Source: Changshengia sp963803165 (GTDB taxonomy: Bacteria > Chloroflexota > Dormibacteria > Aeolococcales > Aeolococcaceae). From it: a DNA stretch of 64,000 nt. Position 1 is the first letter of the stretch. Each line of letters opens with the position of its first letter. Positions 1-8,599 of this stretch are shown one piece after another. Under the pieces are notes generated by a model. It searched no databases. It was not told the DNA's origin and saw only the letters and a program-made list of their open reading frames with translations. Position numbers and translations under genes: made by a program. Location: positions 492,878 through 556,877 of the forward strand of contig CAWDLK010000001.1 in assembly GCA_963803165.1 (NCBI GenBank). Reading direction: 5' to 3'.

Positions 1-362
1 CGCTGGTCAACCGGCCCGCGCTGCTGGTGCTCGACGAGCCCACCATCGGGCTCGACCCGCTCGCGCGCGGGGACGTCTGGGAGCGGGTGCAGGAGCTCCG
101 CGAGGAGACCGGGATGACCGTGCTGCTCACCACCCACTACATGGAGGAGGCGGACACGCTCTGCGAGCGGATCGCCCTGATGCACCACGGGCGGATCCGC
201 GCCGAGGGCACCCCCAGCGAGCTCAAGTCACGGCTCGGTCCGAGCGCGACCCTCGACGACGTCTTCCGCCACCACGTCGGCGCCGCCATCGAGGACGAGG
301 AGATGACAGGAGGAGGCCGCGATGTCCGCCGCACGCGTCGCACTGCCCAGCGTCTCGGCTGA
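1..362 (+). CDS. ABC transporter ATP-binding protein, C-terminal part (5' end outside window)
   Basis: The open frame runs in from the left edge (first full codon at 3) and holds the second half of an ABC ATPase. It starts just before the Walker B/D-loop (LLVLDEPTIGLDP) and continues through the switch histidine in TTHYMEEAD. The TIGLDP...MEEAD pattern and a C-terminal tail of the DrrA/ABC-2 exporter type point to drug, lipid or polysaccharide export, with the protein sitting at the cytoplasmic face. The reading frame overlaps the next gene, a permease, by 41 nt in another frame, so the two are translationally coupled subunits of one exporter. Substrate cannot be inferred. Walker A and the signature motif lie outside the window. 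Confidence 0.9.
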   Translation, partial: LVNRPALLVLDEPTIGLDPLARGDVWERVQELREETGMTVLLTTHYMEEADTLCERIALMHHGRIRAEGTPSELKSRLGPSATLDDVFRHHVGAAIEDEEMTGGGRDVRRTRRTAQRLG

Positions 363-1161
363 GCGGCCCGCCCCGGTCGCGATCCTGCCGCCCTGGTGGC
401 GGCTCTACACCAGCCGCATCCTCACCTTCTGGCTGGTCGAGCTGCGCAAGATCCGGCACGACCGCACCGAGCTGTACACGCGCGCGATCCAGCCGGTGCT
501 GTGGCTGCTCATCTTCGGCGAGACGTTCAGCCGCCTCCACGTCATCCCGGTGCCGGGCGGCTACTCCTACCTCGCCTACCTCTCGCCCGGGATCATGGCC
601 CAGTCGGCTCTCTTCATCGCCATCTTCTTCGGCATCCAGATCATCTGGGAGCGCAACTCCGGGATCCTCACCAAGCTGATGGCGACGCCGACCCCGCGCC
701 TCGCCCTGATCAGCGGCAAGGCCTTCGCCGCGGGGGTGCGCTCGGTCTCCCAGGTGGTGGTCATCCTGGCGCTCTCGGCGATCCTCCAGATCCGCTTCGA
801 CTGGAACCCGCTCCACCTCCTCGGGGTCGCCGCCGCGGTGGTGCTGGGCGCCGCCTTCTTCTCCTGCCTCTCGATGACCATCGCCGGCATCGTCCTCCAC
901 CGCGAGCGGTTGATGGGCGTCGGCCAGGCGATCACCATGCCGCTCTTCTTCGCCTCCAACGCGCTCTACCCCGTCAAGGTGATGCCCGGATGGCTGCAGG
1001 GGTTGAGCGCCGCCAACCCCATGAGCTACGAGGTGGACGCCCTGCGCGGGATGCTGCTCGGCACCCCCACCGCCCTCCTCTTCGACTTCGGCGTCCTGGC
1101 CGTGGCCGTGGTCGCCGGCGTGCTCGCCGCCGCCGCACTCCTGCCCCGGCTGGCACGCTGA
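322..1161 (+). CDS. ABC-2 type transporter permease
   Basis: 279 residues, with a cytoplasmic N-terminus followed by about six hydrophobic segments (roughly 55-75, 90-115, 135-165, 170-195, 205-225, 245-275), the normal architecture of ABC2_membrane permeases. The stretch PLFFASNALYPVKVMPGWLQ followed by NPMSYEVDALRGML is the family's characteristic loop before the last helix. The start has a strong Shine-Dalgarno (GGAGGAGG at 309-316, 5 nt spacing) located inside the ATPase gene, so this is the partner of that ATPase. Expected role: membrane channel of an export pump. The substrate is unknown. Confidence 0.9.
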   Translation: MSAARVALPSVSAERPAPVAILPPWWRLYTSRILTFWLVELRKIRHDRTELYTRAIQPVLWLLIFGETFSRLHVIPVPGGYSYLAYLSPGIMAQSALFIAIFFGIQIIWERNSGILTKLMATPTPRLALISGKAFAAGVRSVSQVVVILALSAILQIRFDWNPLHLLGVAAAVVLGAAFFSCLSMTIAGIVLHRERLMGVGQAITMPLFFASNALYPVKVMPGWLQGLSAANPMSYEVDALRGMLLGTPTALLFDFGVLAVAVVAGVLAAAALLPRLAR

Positions 1162-1248
1162 CCGGTGTCCCGGGCGCGTCCCGCCGGGCCCGCGCCGTCA
1201 GGGCCCACGGTCCGCCGCGGCCCTCCGCGTCGGGTGTAACCTGCGCCC

Positions 1249-2208
1249 ATGACCGGGACCGCCTCCCCCGCCGCCGCCGACGTGGCCGCCCGGCGCGAGC
1301 AGTCCTGGGTGTTCTTCGACGGTGAGTTTCGCCGCTACCGCGACGCCCGGATAGGTCTGCTCACCCAGGGCCTCAACTACGGGACCGGCTGCTTCGAGGG
1401 CATTCGCGCCTATTGGAGCGAGGAGCGGAGACAGCTGTACGGACTGTGGTTCCCCGAGCACTTCCGCCGCCTCCACCGGAATGCCCGGGCCCTGCAGATG
1501 CGGGTCCCTCAGTCGGTCGACGAGCTCTGTGAGATCACCACCGAGCTGCTCCGCCGCAACGAGGCGCACGAGACCACCTACATCCGGCCGCTGCTCTTCA
1601 AATCGGCGGAGGAGATCGGGTTCCGCCTCCACGACATCCCGGACAGCTTCGCCATCGCGACCGCGCCGATGGGTGACTACGTGCCCACCGGCGGGATGCG
1701 CTGCATGGTCTCCTCGTGGCGCCGGATCGACGACAGCATGGCCCCGCCCCGGACCAAGTGCACCGGGATCTACATCAACAGCGCGCTGGCCAAGTCGGAG
1801 GCGCTCCAGGCCGGCTTCGACGAGGCGGTGATGCTCACCGCCTCCGGGAGCGTCTGCGAGGGCAGCGGGGAGAACATCTTCGTGATCCGCGGGGGTGTCA
1901 TCTCGACACCGGCGCCGTCCGACAACATCCTCGAGGGGATCACCCGGCAGGGGATCATCCATCTCTTCCGCGAGGAGATGGGACTCGACGTCGTGGAGCG
2001 GTCCATCGGGCGCAGCGAGCTCTACGTCGCGGACGAGGTCTTCATGTGTGGCACCGGCGCCCAGGTCGCCCCGGTGGTCGAGATCGATCGCCGGACGGTC
2101 GCCGACGGCGAGCCGGGGCCGCTCACCCTGCGGGTCCAGGCTCTCTACAAGGGCATCGTCACCGGCGCCAACCCCAAGTACGCGGAGTGGCTGCGCCCGA
2201 TCTGGTGA
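1249..2208 (+). CDS. ilvE: Branched-chain amino acid aminotransferase
   Basis: 319 residues of the fold-type IV PLP aminotransferase family. N-terminal FDGEFRRYRDARIGLLTQGLNYGTGCFEGIRAY is typical of BCAT. The PLP lysine is K182 in INSALAKSEA, and GSVCEGSGENIFVIRGG and ILEGITRQ follow. It interconverts Leu/Ile/Val and their 2-oxo acids using glutamate/2-oxoglutarate in the cytoplasm. No Shine-Dalgarno is present. A -10-like TAACCT at 1237-1242 lies 6 nt before the ATG, suggesting a leaderless transcript. The gene stands alone, with a convergent glycerate kinase behind it. Confidence 0.95.
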   Translation: MTGTASPAAADVAARREQSWVFFDGEFRRYRDARIGLLTQGLNYGTGCFEGIRAYWSEERRQLYGLWFPEHFRRLHRNARALQMRVPQSVDELCEITTELLRRNEAHETTYIRPLLFKSAEEIGFRLHDIPDSFAIATAPMGDYVPTGGMRCMVSSWRRIDDSMAPPRTKCTGIYINSALAKSEALQAGFDEAVMLTASGSVCEGSGENIFVIRGGVISTPAPSDNILEGITRQGIIHLFREEMGLDVVERSIGRSELYVADEVFMCGTGAQVAPVVEIDRRTVADGEPGPLTLRVQALYKGIVTGANPKYAEWLRPIW

Positions 2209-2233
2209 TCGGACGGGGCTGCATGGCCCCCGG

Positions 2234-3394
2234 TCAGCCGCGGGCGGTGGCCTCGCGCACGATCCGCGCCCCGGCGCGGCGGAGCAGGCGCCGGGGCATC
2301 CGCCGCGGGTCCTCGCCCGGCCGGGCCAGCTCCATCAGGGAGAGCGCGGTGGAGAGGAGAGCGGGGGCGACGACCACCTCCCCGGCGACGGCGACGCAGG
2401 CGACGCCCTGCCGCGCCGCTCGGAGCGCCACCTCCATGGGGGCCTTCCCGGCGGCGGTCTGGCTGTCCAGGCGGCCCTCGCCGGTGATCACCAGGTCCGC
2501 TGCCGCGATCGCCCGGTCCAGGCCCACGACGTCCGCCACCAGGGCGGCTCCGGGGAGCAGCGTCGCGCCCGCCGCGGCGAGGCCGTAGCCGCACCCGCCC
2601 GCTGCCCCGGCCCCGGGCAGCTCGACCACTCCCGGATCCACTCCCGCGTCGCGCTGGAGCACTTCGGCGAGCCGCCGCAGCCCGGATGCGAGCCGCTCCA
2701 CCTCGGGCCCCGTCGCCCCCTTCTGGGGGGCGAAGGCCGGTGCGGCGCCACGCTCGCCGAGCAGCGGGCTGCCCACGTCGGCGGCGACCTCGATGCGGCA
2801 GAGGCGGAGCCGCGGGTCGAGCCCGCCCAGCTCCGCGCGGTGCAGGTCGAGGAGGGCGCCGCCACCGGCTCCGAGAGGGTGACCGCGAGCGTCGAGCAGG
2901 CGGGCTCCGAGCGCGCTGAGCAGACCCGCCCCACCGTCCGTGCAGGCCGACCCGCCGAGCCCCACCAGGATGCGGCGGGCGCCGGCGTCGAGAGCATGGG
3001 CGATCAGCTCCCCCGCGCCCCACGAGGTGGCGTGGAGGGGGTCGAGGCGCCCGTGAAGCCGTCGAAGCCCGGCCGCCTCGGCGAGCTCGACGACTGCGGT
3101 GGTGGCGTCGATCCAGCCGAGGCGCGCCGTCAGCCGGCCGCCCCGGGGTCCTCGGACGCTGCGGCGTTCCACCCGGGCGGACGGTGAGGTCGCGAGCAGG
3201 ATGTCGAGCGTGCCGTCGCCACCGTCCGCCATGGGGAGGGCTCGAGCCTCCGCCCCCGCTTCGCGTGCCCCGGCGGCGAGGGCCTCCGCCGCCGCTCCCG
3301 CGCTCAGCGTGCCCCGGAAGGCGTTCGGGGCGCAGAGGACCCGGAGCGGCGTGCCCCGGCGGCGGGCGCAGGGAGACGCCGCCGCGCCGCTCAT
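2234..3394 (-). CDS. glxK: Glycerate kinase (GlxK/GarK family)
   Basis: 386 residues, normal family length. Visible signatures: APNAFRGTLSA near residue 22 (family form DSFKGSLSA), MADGGDGT, the glycine-rich GLGGSACTDGGAG, AADVGSPLLG and ITGEGRLDSQT near the C-terminal third. The enzyme phosphorylates D-glycerate with ATP (usually to 2-phosphoglycerate) and feeds photorespiratory/glyoxylate carbon into glycolysis. It begins 1 nt after the stop of the upstream small gene on the same strand, so the two are probably co-transcribed. It is convergent with ilvE. Confidence 0.9.
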   Translation of the reverse strand: MSGAAASPCARRRGTPLRVLCAPNAFRGTLSAGAAAEALAAGAREAGAEARALPMADGGDGTLDILLATSPSARVERRSVRGPRGGRLTARLGWIDATTAVVELAEAAGLRRLHGRLDPLHATSWGAGELIAHALDAGARRILVGLGGSACTDGGAGLLSALGARLLDARGHPLGAGGGALLDLHRAELGGLDPRLRLCRIEVAADVGSPLLGERGAAPAFAPQKGATGPEVERLASGLRRLAEVLQRDAGVDPGVVELPGAGAAGGCGYGLAAAGATLLPGAALVADVVGLDRAIAAADLVITGEGRLDSQTAAGKAPMEVALRAARQGVACVAVAGEVVVAPALLSTALSLMELARPGEDPRRMPRRLLRRAGARIVREATARG

Positions 3395-3395
3395 C

Positions 3396-3863
3396 TCACC
3401 GCGGGCCGACCAGGGCGAAGTACTCGGCCATCTCCTCGTCGCTCCAGATGTGGCCGTCGCACTTGTCCACGCTCACCGGCAGCCCGCCGCTCCCGGACCC
3501 CGGACCGTCCGGCTCGACGGCGGGGATGAGGAAGGTGAAGTACATGGGGTGGTCGGCCTGGAAGCGGGGAGGATCGGGCCGTGGCCCGTTGCCCGCTGCT
3601 CGCGCCGCCTCCGACGCTCGCTCCGCGGCCTCGCCGAGGGTGAGCGCGGGTGCGCGGTATCGGACCGGGATGATCAGGGTGGTGATGCCGTGCCGGTCGT
3701 GGGCCCGGCGCTGGGCTCGAGCGGCGTCGAGAGCGAGCGACGACCCGGTGAAGTCGAAGTCGAGCTGGACCAGGGACGCGGTGCGCGGCCGGTCGCTCTC
3801 CCAGGGGCGCGGGCGCACGTGCACCAGGTCGTACCGGGCAGCGTCGGGGACGGAGACGGCCAC
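3396..3863 (-). CDS. Hypothetical protein, 155 aa
   Basis: I do not recognise this protein. It is soluble and has no signal peptide or membrane segment. It contains LVQLDFDFTGSSLALDAARAQRRAHDRHGITTLIIPVRYR in the middle, a Gly/Ser/Pro linker, and a C-terminal part with DKCDGHIWSDEEMAEYFALV. It directly precedes glycerate kinase (1-nt gap), which suggests co-expression but not a defined function. The start is a GTG, so the exact N-terminus is uncertain. Confidence 0.6.
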   Translation of the reverse strand: MAVSVPDAARYDLVHVRPRPWESDRPRTASLVQLDFDFTGSSLALDAARAQRRAHDRHGITTLIIPVRYRAPALTLGEAAERASEAARAAGNGPRPDPPRFQADHPMYFTFLIPAVEPDGPGSGSGGLPVSVDKCDGHIWSDEEMAEYFALVGPR

Positions 3864-3895
3864 GCCGGGAGACTCTCAGCCGGGCGCGGGCGCTG

Positions 3896-5074
3896 TCAAT
3901 CGACGTGGCGCGGACGGGTCCGGCCGCTCCGCCGGGTGCGGGCGATCCACCGCGCCGGGTCGCGCAGCTCGGCCATGCTCGGCATCATCTCGGGCCCCTC
4001 CCAGACCCGGTTGAGCAGCGCGTAGCCGCCCTCTGTGATGAGCGCCTCGGCATACCGCTCGCCCAGCTCGTACTGGCGGAGCTTGAGGGAGATGCCGGTG
4101 AAGCCGAGGATGAGGCGCTCGAGGAGGCCCCGCTGCTCCTGCCGCCGCGCGAAGGCCGCCTCCAGCTCGTCGAAATGGTCGATGTGGGCTCGCCCCACCC
4201 GGTGCATGACGAGGTTGCTGTACCCCTCCAGGACGCTCATGACCGCCTGCAGCCGGCTGACCGTCCGGAGCTGGCCGGACACGCCGCCCGCCAGCCGGCG
4301 CAGGGGCTCCGGGCCGAGCCCCGGCAGCTCGCCGCCGCCCAGGCCCGCACCCAGCAGCTCGTTCATCAGGCTCCCGATGTGGGGGCCGAGCCACGGGTGC
4401 GACTCGAACTGCCAGGCGTGGGTCGCCTCGTGGAGGATCAGCCAGCGCCGGAGCGGCTCGCCGGGCGCGCTCTGGCCGCGCTGGAGCAGCTCGACGTTGG
4501 GTTCGACGAGGTAGAGCGCGCTCGGTGGGCGCGGGCCGGGGTCGGGGGCACCGGAGGGGGGCGGTTCGAGGGCGGAGCCGGGGAGCATGAGCACCGGGTC
4601 GTACTGACCCAGCACGCGCTGGGACATGAAGCCGAGGACCTCCCCGACGTAGAGGGTCGTGAGGCCCCGGCCGAAGGCGGTGAGGCTGGTCCCCGGGAGG
4701 GCGGACTGGAGCTTCTCGACCGGGGCCATGAGACGCCGGACCATCAGCACGTTGGCGTCGATGAAGCCGTGCCGGTCGAGGACGGTGATCCTCGGGAGAG
4801 CCGCCGGCGGGGCGCCGCAGACCTCGGCGAGCAGCGGCACCATCTCGGCGGCGAAGGCGTCGTACTGAGCCGCGAGGCGCACGGCCCTCTCCGACCGCAG
4901 CGGCGCCCGCTGTCCGGACCTGGCGCGGGCGGTGCGCCGGACCCCCTCCCAGTCGATGAGCTGCCGCTCGGCCCCGGGGAGGGGGCGGGAGAGGAGCCGC
5001 AACGAGATCGCCGCGACGCCGCCCACGGCGGCGAGGGTCGCGGAGCGGCGGATCAGCGGGCGTTTGGCCGGCAT
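3896..5074 (-). CDS. Zinc-dependent metalloprotease-like protein (DUF2342/zincin_2 family)
   Basis: 392 residues from the chosen ATG at 5074. An in-frame start at 5140 would add 22 residues of low-complexity sequence and push towards the groEL control region. An N-terminal hydrophobic stretch (about 12-30) may anchor it in the membrane. The zincin motif HEATHAWQF (H215, H219) is followed about 80 residues later by LEGYSNLVMHR, the usual third-ligand region of DUF2342 proteins. These are often called coenzyme F420 biosynthesis-associated, but no F420 genes are present here and the enzymatic role remains unproven in the family. It diverges from groEL. Confidence 0.8.
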   Translation of the reverse strand: MPAKRPLIRRSATLAAVGGVAAISLRLLSRPLPGAERQLIDWEGVRRTARARSGQRAPLRSERAVRLAAQYDAFAAEMVPLLAEVCGAPPAALPRITVLDRHGFIDANVLMVRRLMAPVEKLQSALPGTSLTAFGRGLTTLYVGEVLGFMSQRVLGQYDPVLMLPGSALEPPPSGAPDPGPRPPSALYLVEPNVELLQRGQSAPGEPLRRWLILHEATHAWQFESHPWLGPHIGSLMNELLGAGLGGGELPGLGPEPLRRLAGGVSGQLRTVSRLQAVMSVLEGYSNLVMHRVGRAHIDHFDELEAAFARRQEQRGLLERLILGFTGISLKLRQYELGERYAEALITEGGYALLNRVWEGPEMMPSMAELRDPARWIARTRRSGRTRPRHVD

Positions 5075-5156
5075 GCGGCGATCATATGCGCTGCGGGCGC
5101 CCCGGGCCGCCCCGACCGGCCCCCTTCGGGACGCTGGCACTCGGCGGCCGGGGCCG

Positions 5157-5183
5157 CTAGCACTCGACTACCCCGAGTGCTAA
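5157..5183. promoter_or_regulatory. CIRCE operator (HrcA site) over the groEL promoter
   Basis: A 9-9-9 inverted repeat: CTAGCACTC (5157-5165), 9-nt spacer, GAGTGCTAA (5175-5183). This matches the CIRCE consensus TTAGCACTC-N9-GAGTGCTAA at 17 of 18 arm positions. A TAAGAT hexamer at 5181-5186 is a good -10, so HrcA binding would cover the promoter. It sits 70 nt before the groEL ATG, the usual arrangement. No hrcA gene is in the window. Confidence 0.93.
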
Positions 5184-5253
5184 GATAGCCGCCGACGCTG
5201 CATCCCGTCCGTTCCAGGAGGCCTGCCCACCGGGCAGGCGGTGGAGGAGGTTC

Positions 5254-6864
5254 ATGGCCAAACAGCTGACCTATGACGTCGACGCGCGCGCGTCCCTGAA
5301 GCGCGGCGTCGATGCCGTCGCCAACGCGGTGAAGATCACCCTCGGCCCCAAGGGCCGCAACGTCGTCCTCGACAAGAAGTTCGGCTCCCCGACCATCACC
5401 AACGATGGCGTCACCATCGCCAAGGAGATCGAGCTGGAGGAGCCGTTCGCCAACATGGGCGCCCAGCTGGTCAAGGAGGTCGCCTCCAAGACCAACGACA
5501 TCGCCGGGGACGGCACCACCACGGCGACGGTGCTGGCCCAGGCGCTCATCGAGGCGGGATTTCGCCAGGTCGGGACCGGCGCCAACCCCATCTTCCTCAA
5601 GCGGGGCATCGACCGTGGCGTCGATGCCGTCGTGGAGGCCATCAAGGCCCAGTCCCTGCCGGTGACCGAGCGGGAGAGGATCGCCCAGGTGGCGTCGATC
5701 TCCGCCGCCGACCCGGCGGTCGGGGAGACCGTCGCCAACGCGATGGAGAAGGTGGGCAAGGACGGGGTCATCACCGTCGAGGAGTCCAAGGGCCTGGAGA
5801 CCGAGCTGGAGCTGGTCGAGGGGATGCAGTTCGACAAGGGCTACATCTCCGCCTACATGGTCACCAACGCCCAGCGGATGGAGGCGGTGCTCGAGGAGCC
5901 CTACATCCTCATCACCGACCGCAAGATCTCCGCGGTCGCCGACCTCCTGCCCCTGCTCGAGAAGGTCGTCCAGATGAGCAAGCCGCTGCTCATCATCGCC
6001 GAGGACGTCGAGGGCGAGGCGCTCGCCACCGTCATCGTCAACAAGCTGCGTGGCACCTTCAACGCCGTGGCCGTCAAGGCCCCCGGCTTCGGGGACCGGC
6101 GCAAGGCCATGCTCCAGGACATCGCCATCCTGACCGACGGCACCGTGGTCAGCGAGGAGATCGGGCTGAAGCTGGACTCCGCCACCCTCAACCAGCTGGG
6201 CCGCGCCCGGCGGGTGACCATCACCAAGGACGACACCACCGTCGTCGAGGGCGCGGGCAGCCAGGACGCCATCAAGGGGCGGATCGAGCAGATCAAGGCG
6301 GAGATCGAGAAGTCGACCTCCGACTGGGACAAGGAGAAGCTCCAGGAGCGCCTCGCCAAGCTCTCCGGCGGGGTGGCGGTCATCAAGGTCGGTGCCGCCA
6401 CCGAGACCGAGTTGAAGGAGAAGAAGCACCGGATGGAGGACGCCGTGTCCGCCACCAGGGCGGCGGTGGAGGAGGGGATCGTCCCCGGAGGCGGGGTGGT
6501 CCTCATCAACTCCATCGGGGCGCTCGACAAGGTCAAGGCCGAGGGCGACGAGCTGGCCGGGGTCAACATCCTCCGCCGGGCTCTGGAGGAGCCGCTCCGC
6601 CAGATCGCCGTCAACGCCGGGCTCGAGGGCTCGGTGGTGGTGGAGAAGGTCAAGGGCCTGCCCAAGGGCCAGGGCCTCGACGCCGCCTCCGGTGAGTACG
6701 TGACCATGGTGACCGCCGGGATCATCGACCCCACCAAGGTCACCCGGTCGGCGCTGCAGAACGCTGCGTCGATCGCCGGGCTGCTGCTGACCACCGAGGC
6801 GCTGGTCACCGACATCCCCGAGAAGAACAAGGGCCAGGCGCCGCCGCCGATGCCCGACTACTGA
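5254..6864 (+). CDS. groL: 60 kDa chaperonin GroEL
   Basis: 536 residues, slightly shorter than E. coli GroEL. Hallmarks include ITLGPKGRNVVLDKKFGSPTITNDGVTIAKEI, the ATP-binding GDGTTTATVLAQ near residue 86, and the C-terminal LLTTEALVTDIPEK. It ends in QAPPPMPDY instead of a GGM-rich tail. A strong Shine-Dalgarno (GGAGGAGG) precedes the ATG and CIRCE lies upstream. No groES is adjacent on either side, so this is a stand-alone copy and its co-chaperonin must be elsewhere. It folds cytosolic proteins in an ATP-driven cage and is expected to be heat-inducible through HrcA. Confidence 0.97.
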   Translation: MAKQLTYDVDARASLKRGVDAVANAVKITLGPKGRNVVLDKKFGSPTITNDGVTIAKEIELEEPFANMGAQLVKEVASKTNDIAGDGTTTATVLAQALIEAGFRQVGTGANPIFLKRGIDRGVDAVVEAIKAQSLPVTERERIAQVASISAADPAVGETVANAMEKVGKDGVITVEESKGLETELELVEGMQFDKGYISAYMVTNAQRMEAVLEEPYILITDRKISAVADLLPLLEKVVQMSKPLLIIAEDVEGEALATVIVNKLRGTFNAVAVKAPGFGDRRKAMLQDIAILTDGTVVSEEIGLKLDSATLNQLGRARRVTITKDDTTVVEGAGSQDAIKGRIEQIKAEIEKSTSDWDKEKLQERLAKLSGGVAVIKVGAATETELKEKKHRMEDAVSATRAAVEEGIVPGGGVVLINSIGALDKVKAEGDELAGVNILRRALEEPLRQIAVNAGLEGSVVVEKVKGLPKGQGLDAASGEYVTMVTAGIIDPTKVTRSALQNAASIAGLLLTTEALVTDIPEKNKGQAPPPMPDY

Positions 6865-6892
6865 TCCGCACACCATCACCGTTCCTGAATGG

Positions 6893-6927
6893 GGGGCGGG
6901 CGGGCCGGACGGCCCGCCCGCCCCTTT
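6893..6927 (+). terminator. Rho-independent terminator after groEL
   Basis: A perfect 14-bp GC stem (6893-6906 paired with 6911-6924) with a GGAC tetraloop is followed by TTT. It lies 28 nt after the groEL stop and before the SAM hydrolase start, so it closes the groEL unit. The U-tract is short, as is usual at this GC content. Confidence 0.85.
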
Positions 6928-6986
6928 CGTCGTCCGGGCCCGCGGTGTGGGCGTGCGCACGCCGTGCTGGTAACGTTCCCGAGCGG

Positions 6987-7751
6987 GTGTCCGCAACCGT
7001 CGTCTTCGTCACCGACTACGGGCTGGAGGACGGCTACGCGGCCCAGCTGTGGGCCGCGGCCTGGTCGGCTTCGCCGGAGGTTCGCTGCGTCGACGGTACC
7101 CACCAGGTCCCGCCCGGCGACGCCCTCACCGCGGCGTACCGCTGCAAGACGCTGGCCCGCGCCTTCGGGCCGGGCAGCGTGCTCTGCGCCGTGGTGGACC
7201 CGGGTGTTGGTGGAGCCCGGGAGGCGGTGGCAGTGGAGTGCGACGGGGTGATCTGCGTCGCCCCCGACACCGGTCTGGTCTCCTATCTGTGGAGCGAGGC
7301 CCGGCGGCGGCGCGCTGTCCGGGTCCGCACTCCGGAGGGTGTCTCGGCGACGTTCCACGGCCGGGACCTCTTCGCGCCGCTGGCGGCGCGCCTGGCGGCC
7401 GGCCGCCCGCTCGACGAGTGCGGCGAGGCGCTCGCCGCTCCGGCGCTGCGGGAGGAGCTGGTGCCCGTCGTCGACGGCCAGCGGGTGCGCTCGCTGGTCG
7501 TCTCCGTGGACCACTTCGGCAACTGCATCACCGGGGTGCGTCCGGCCGATCTCGGCGAGCGGCGCGTGGTCGCGGTCCGCTGGCCGGGGGGTGGCACCGA
7601 CCGGGTGGTGACGACCTACACGGAGATCGGGACACCCGTCGCCGCACTCTGGAACAGCTCGGAGCACCTCGAGCTGGCCGCCCGCGAAGCCTCGGTCGCG
7701 GCGAGCACGGGGCTGCGCGTCGGCATCCCGGTGACGGTGGAGCTCGCGTGA
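6987..7751 (+). CDS. S-adenosyl-L-methionine hydrolase (adenosine-forming), DUF62 family
   Basis: About 254 residues from the GTG at 6987. This start is chosen because family members begin just before the FVTDYGLEDGY motif, and a -10-like TAACGT at 6971-6976 leaves a 10-nt leader. An ATG at 6945 is an alternative. Motifs: VDPGVGG, APDTGL, FHGRDLFAP (the family's His/Arg/Asp site) and DHFGNCITG. The family (relatives of fluorinase/chlorinase) splits SAM to adenosine and methionine with water, possibly controlling SAM levels. The next gene overlaps by 4 nt, so they form a two-gene operon. Confidence 0.88.
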   Translation: MSATVVFVTDYGLEDGYAAQLWAAAWSASPEVRCVDGTHQVPPGDALTAAYRCKTLARAFGPGSVLCAVVDPGVGGAREAVAVECDGVICVAPDTGLVSYLWSEARRRRAVRVRTPEGVSATFHGRDLFAPLAARLAAGRPLDECGEALAAPALREELVPVVDGQRVRSLVVSVDHFGNCITGVRPADLGERRVVAVRWPGGGTDRVVTTYTEIGTPVAALWNSSEHLELAAREASVAASTGLRVGIPVTVELA

Positions 7752-8506
7752 CCACCGCGGAGGCCCAGCGCGCCTACGGAAACCTCACCTCCGAGCAGCA
7801 GTCGGCCCTCGACCGGTCCGCCGGCGAGCTGGGCGTCAGCGTCCTCCAGCTGATGGAGATCGCCGGCTGGCAGGTCGCCCGGTGGGTCCACGCCATGGCC
7901 GCCGGCGGGCCCGTGCCCATCGCGGTTGTTGCCGGACATGGCAACAACGGCGGCGACGGCCTGGTGGCCGCGCGTCATCTGCTCAGCTGGGGCTTCCCGG
8001 TGGCGGTCGCCCTGGTCGCCGAGCCGGAGCGCCTCGGCGAACCGGTGGCGACCCATCTCCGAGCCGTCCGAGCCCTGGGGGCGAGGGTCGAGGTGGCTCC
8101 CGACGGGCGCATCCCAGCCCCACTCCTGGAGGCCGCCATCGTCGTCGACGCCCTGCTCGGGAGCGGCATCCGCGGTGACCCGCGACCGGCCCAGGCGGCG
8201 GCGATCAGCCTGCTGCCGGCCGATCGCACAGTGGCCGTCGATGTCCCCAGTGGCCTCGACGCCACCACCGGCAGCGCGGGGACACCCACCGTCCGCGCGC
8301 TGCGCACCTGCACCCTCGCCGCCATGAAGGCGGGCCTCTGGACCCCGGCGGGCCGCCGTCACGCCGGTGAGATCACGGTCGCCGACATCGGCATCCCGGC
8401 CTCCGCATGGGTGGCCATCGGGCTCGAGCCCCCGGCGCTCGTGAGGGGCGGTGAGTTGCTGACGATACCGACCGATACCGCTCCGCCCGTTCTCCCGGCA
8501 GCCTGA
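7748..8506 (+). CDS. nnrE: NAD(P)H-hydrate epimerase (YjeF_N domain)
   Basis: 252 residues starting at a GTG that overlaps the previous stop (GTGA). Signatures: VAGHGNNGGDGLVAARHL, VDALLGSGIRGDPR and VDVPSGLDATTG. It epimerises R-NAD(P)HX to the S form for repair of damaged nicotinamide cofactors. Only the epimerase half is present. The ADP-dependent dehydratase domain that is often fused in bacteria is absent, so NnrD must be encoded elsewhere. Pairing with the SAM hydrolase is suggestive of metabolite repair, but that is inference. Confidence 0.88.
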   Translation: MTTAEAQRAYGNLTSEQQSALDRSAGELGVSVLQLMEIAGWQVARWVHAMAAGGPVPIAVVAGHGNNGGDGLVAARHLLSWGFPVAVALVAEPERLGEPVATHLRAVRALGARVEVAPDGRIPAPLLEAAIVVDALLGSGIRGDPRPAQAAAISLLPADRTVAVDVPSGLDATTGSAGTPTVRALRTCTLAAMKAGLWTPAGRRHAGEITVADIGIPASAWVAIGLEPPALVRGGELLTIPTDTAPPVLPAA

Positions 8507-8533
8507 GCGGACCGGCGGCGGCGCGCCGTCTCC

Positions 8534-8562
8534 TTGACCGCGGTACCACACCCGTGTATGCT
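8534..8562 (+). promoter_or_regulatory. Sigma-70 type promoter of the sigma/anti-sigma operon
   Basis: TTGACC (8534-8539), 17-nt spacer, TATGCT (8557-8562): a near-consensus promoter. The start would be near 8569, giving a leader of about 30 nt. The leader contains CACCC-TCC-GGGTG (8581-8593), a small hairpin partly overlapping the ribosome-binding GGGTGGA before the ATG at 8600. This argues that the upstream in-frame TTG at 8534 and ATG at 8558 are promoter sequence and not start codons. Confidence 0.75.
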
Positions 8563-8599
8563 GGCGCGGACGCCACCAGCCACCCTCCGGGTGGAACTC

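Noticed and set aside
5183..5253. groES upstream of groEL
   Set aside because: Only 70 nt of leader separate CIRCE and groEL, too short for groES, and none follows groEL.
5053..6996. 647-residue open frame antisense to groEL
   Set aside because: Shadow of a GC-rich codon pattern; the sense strand encodes unmistakable GroEL.
8534..8599. Upstream starts (TTG 8534, ATG 8558) for the sigma factor
   Set aside because: Both fall in a TTGACC-N17-TATGCT promoter and lack a ribosome site; the ATG at 8600 is better placed.
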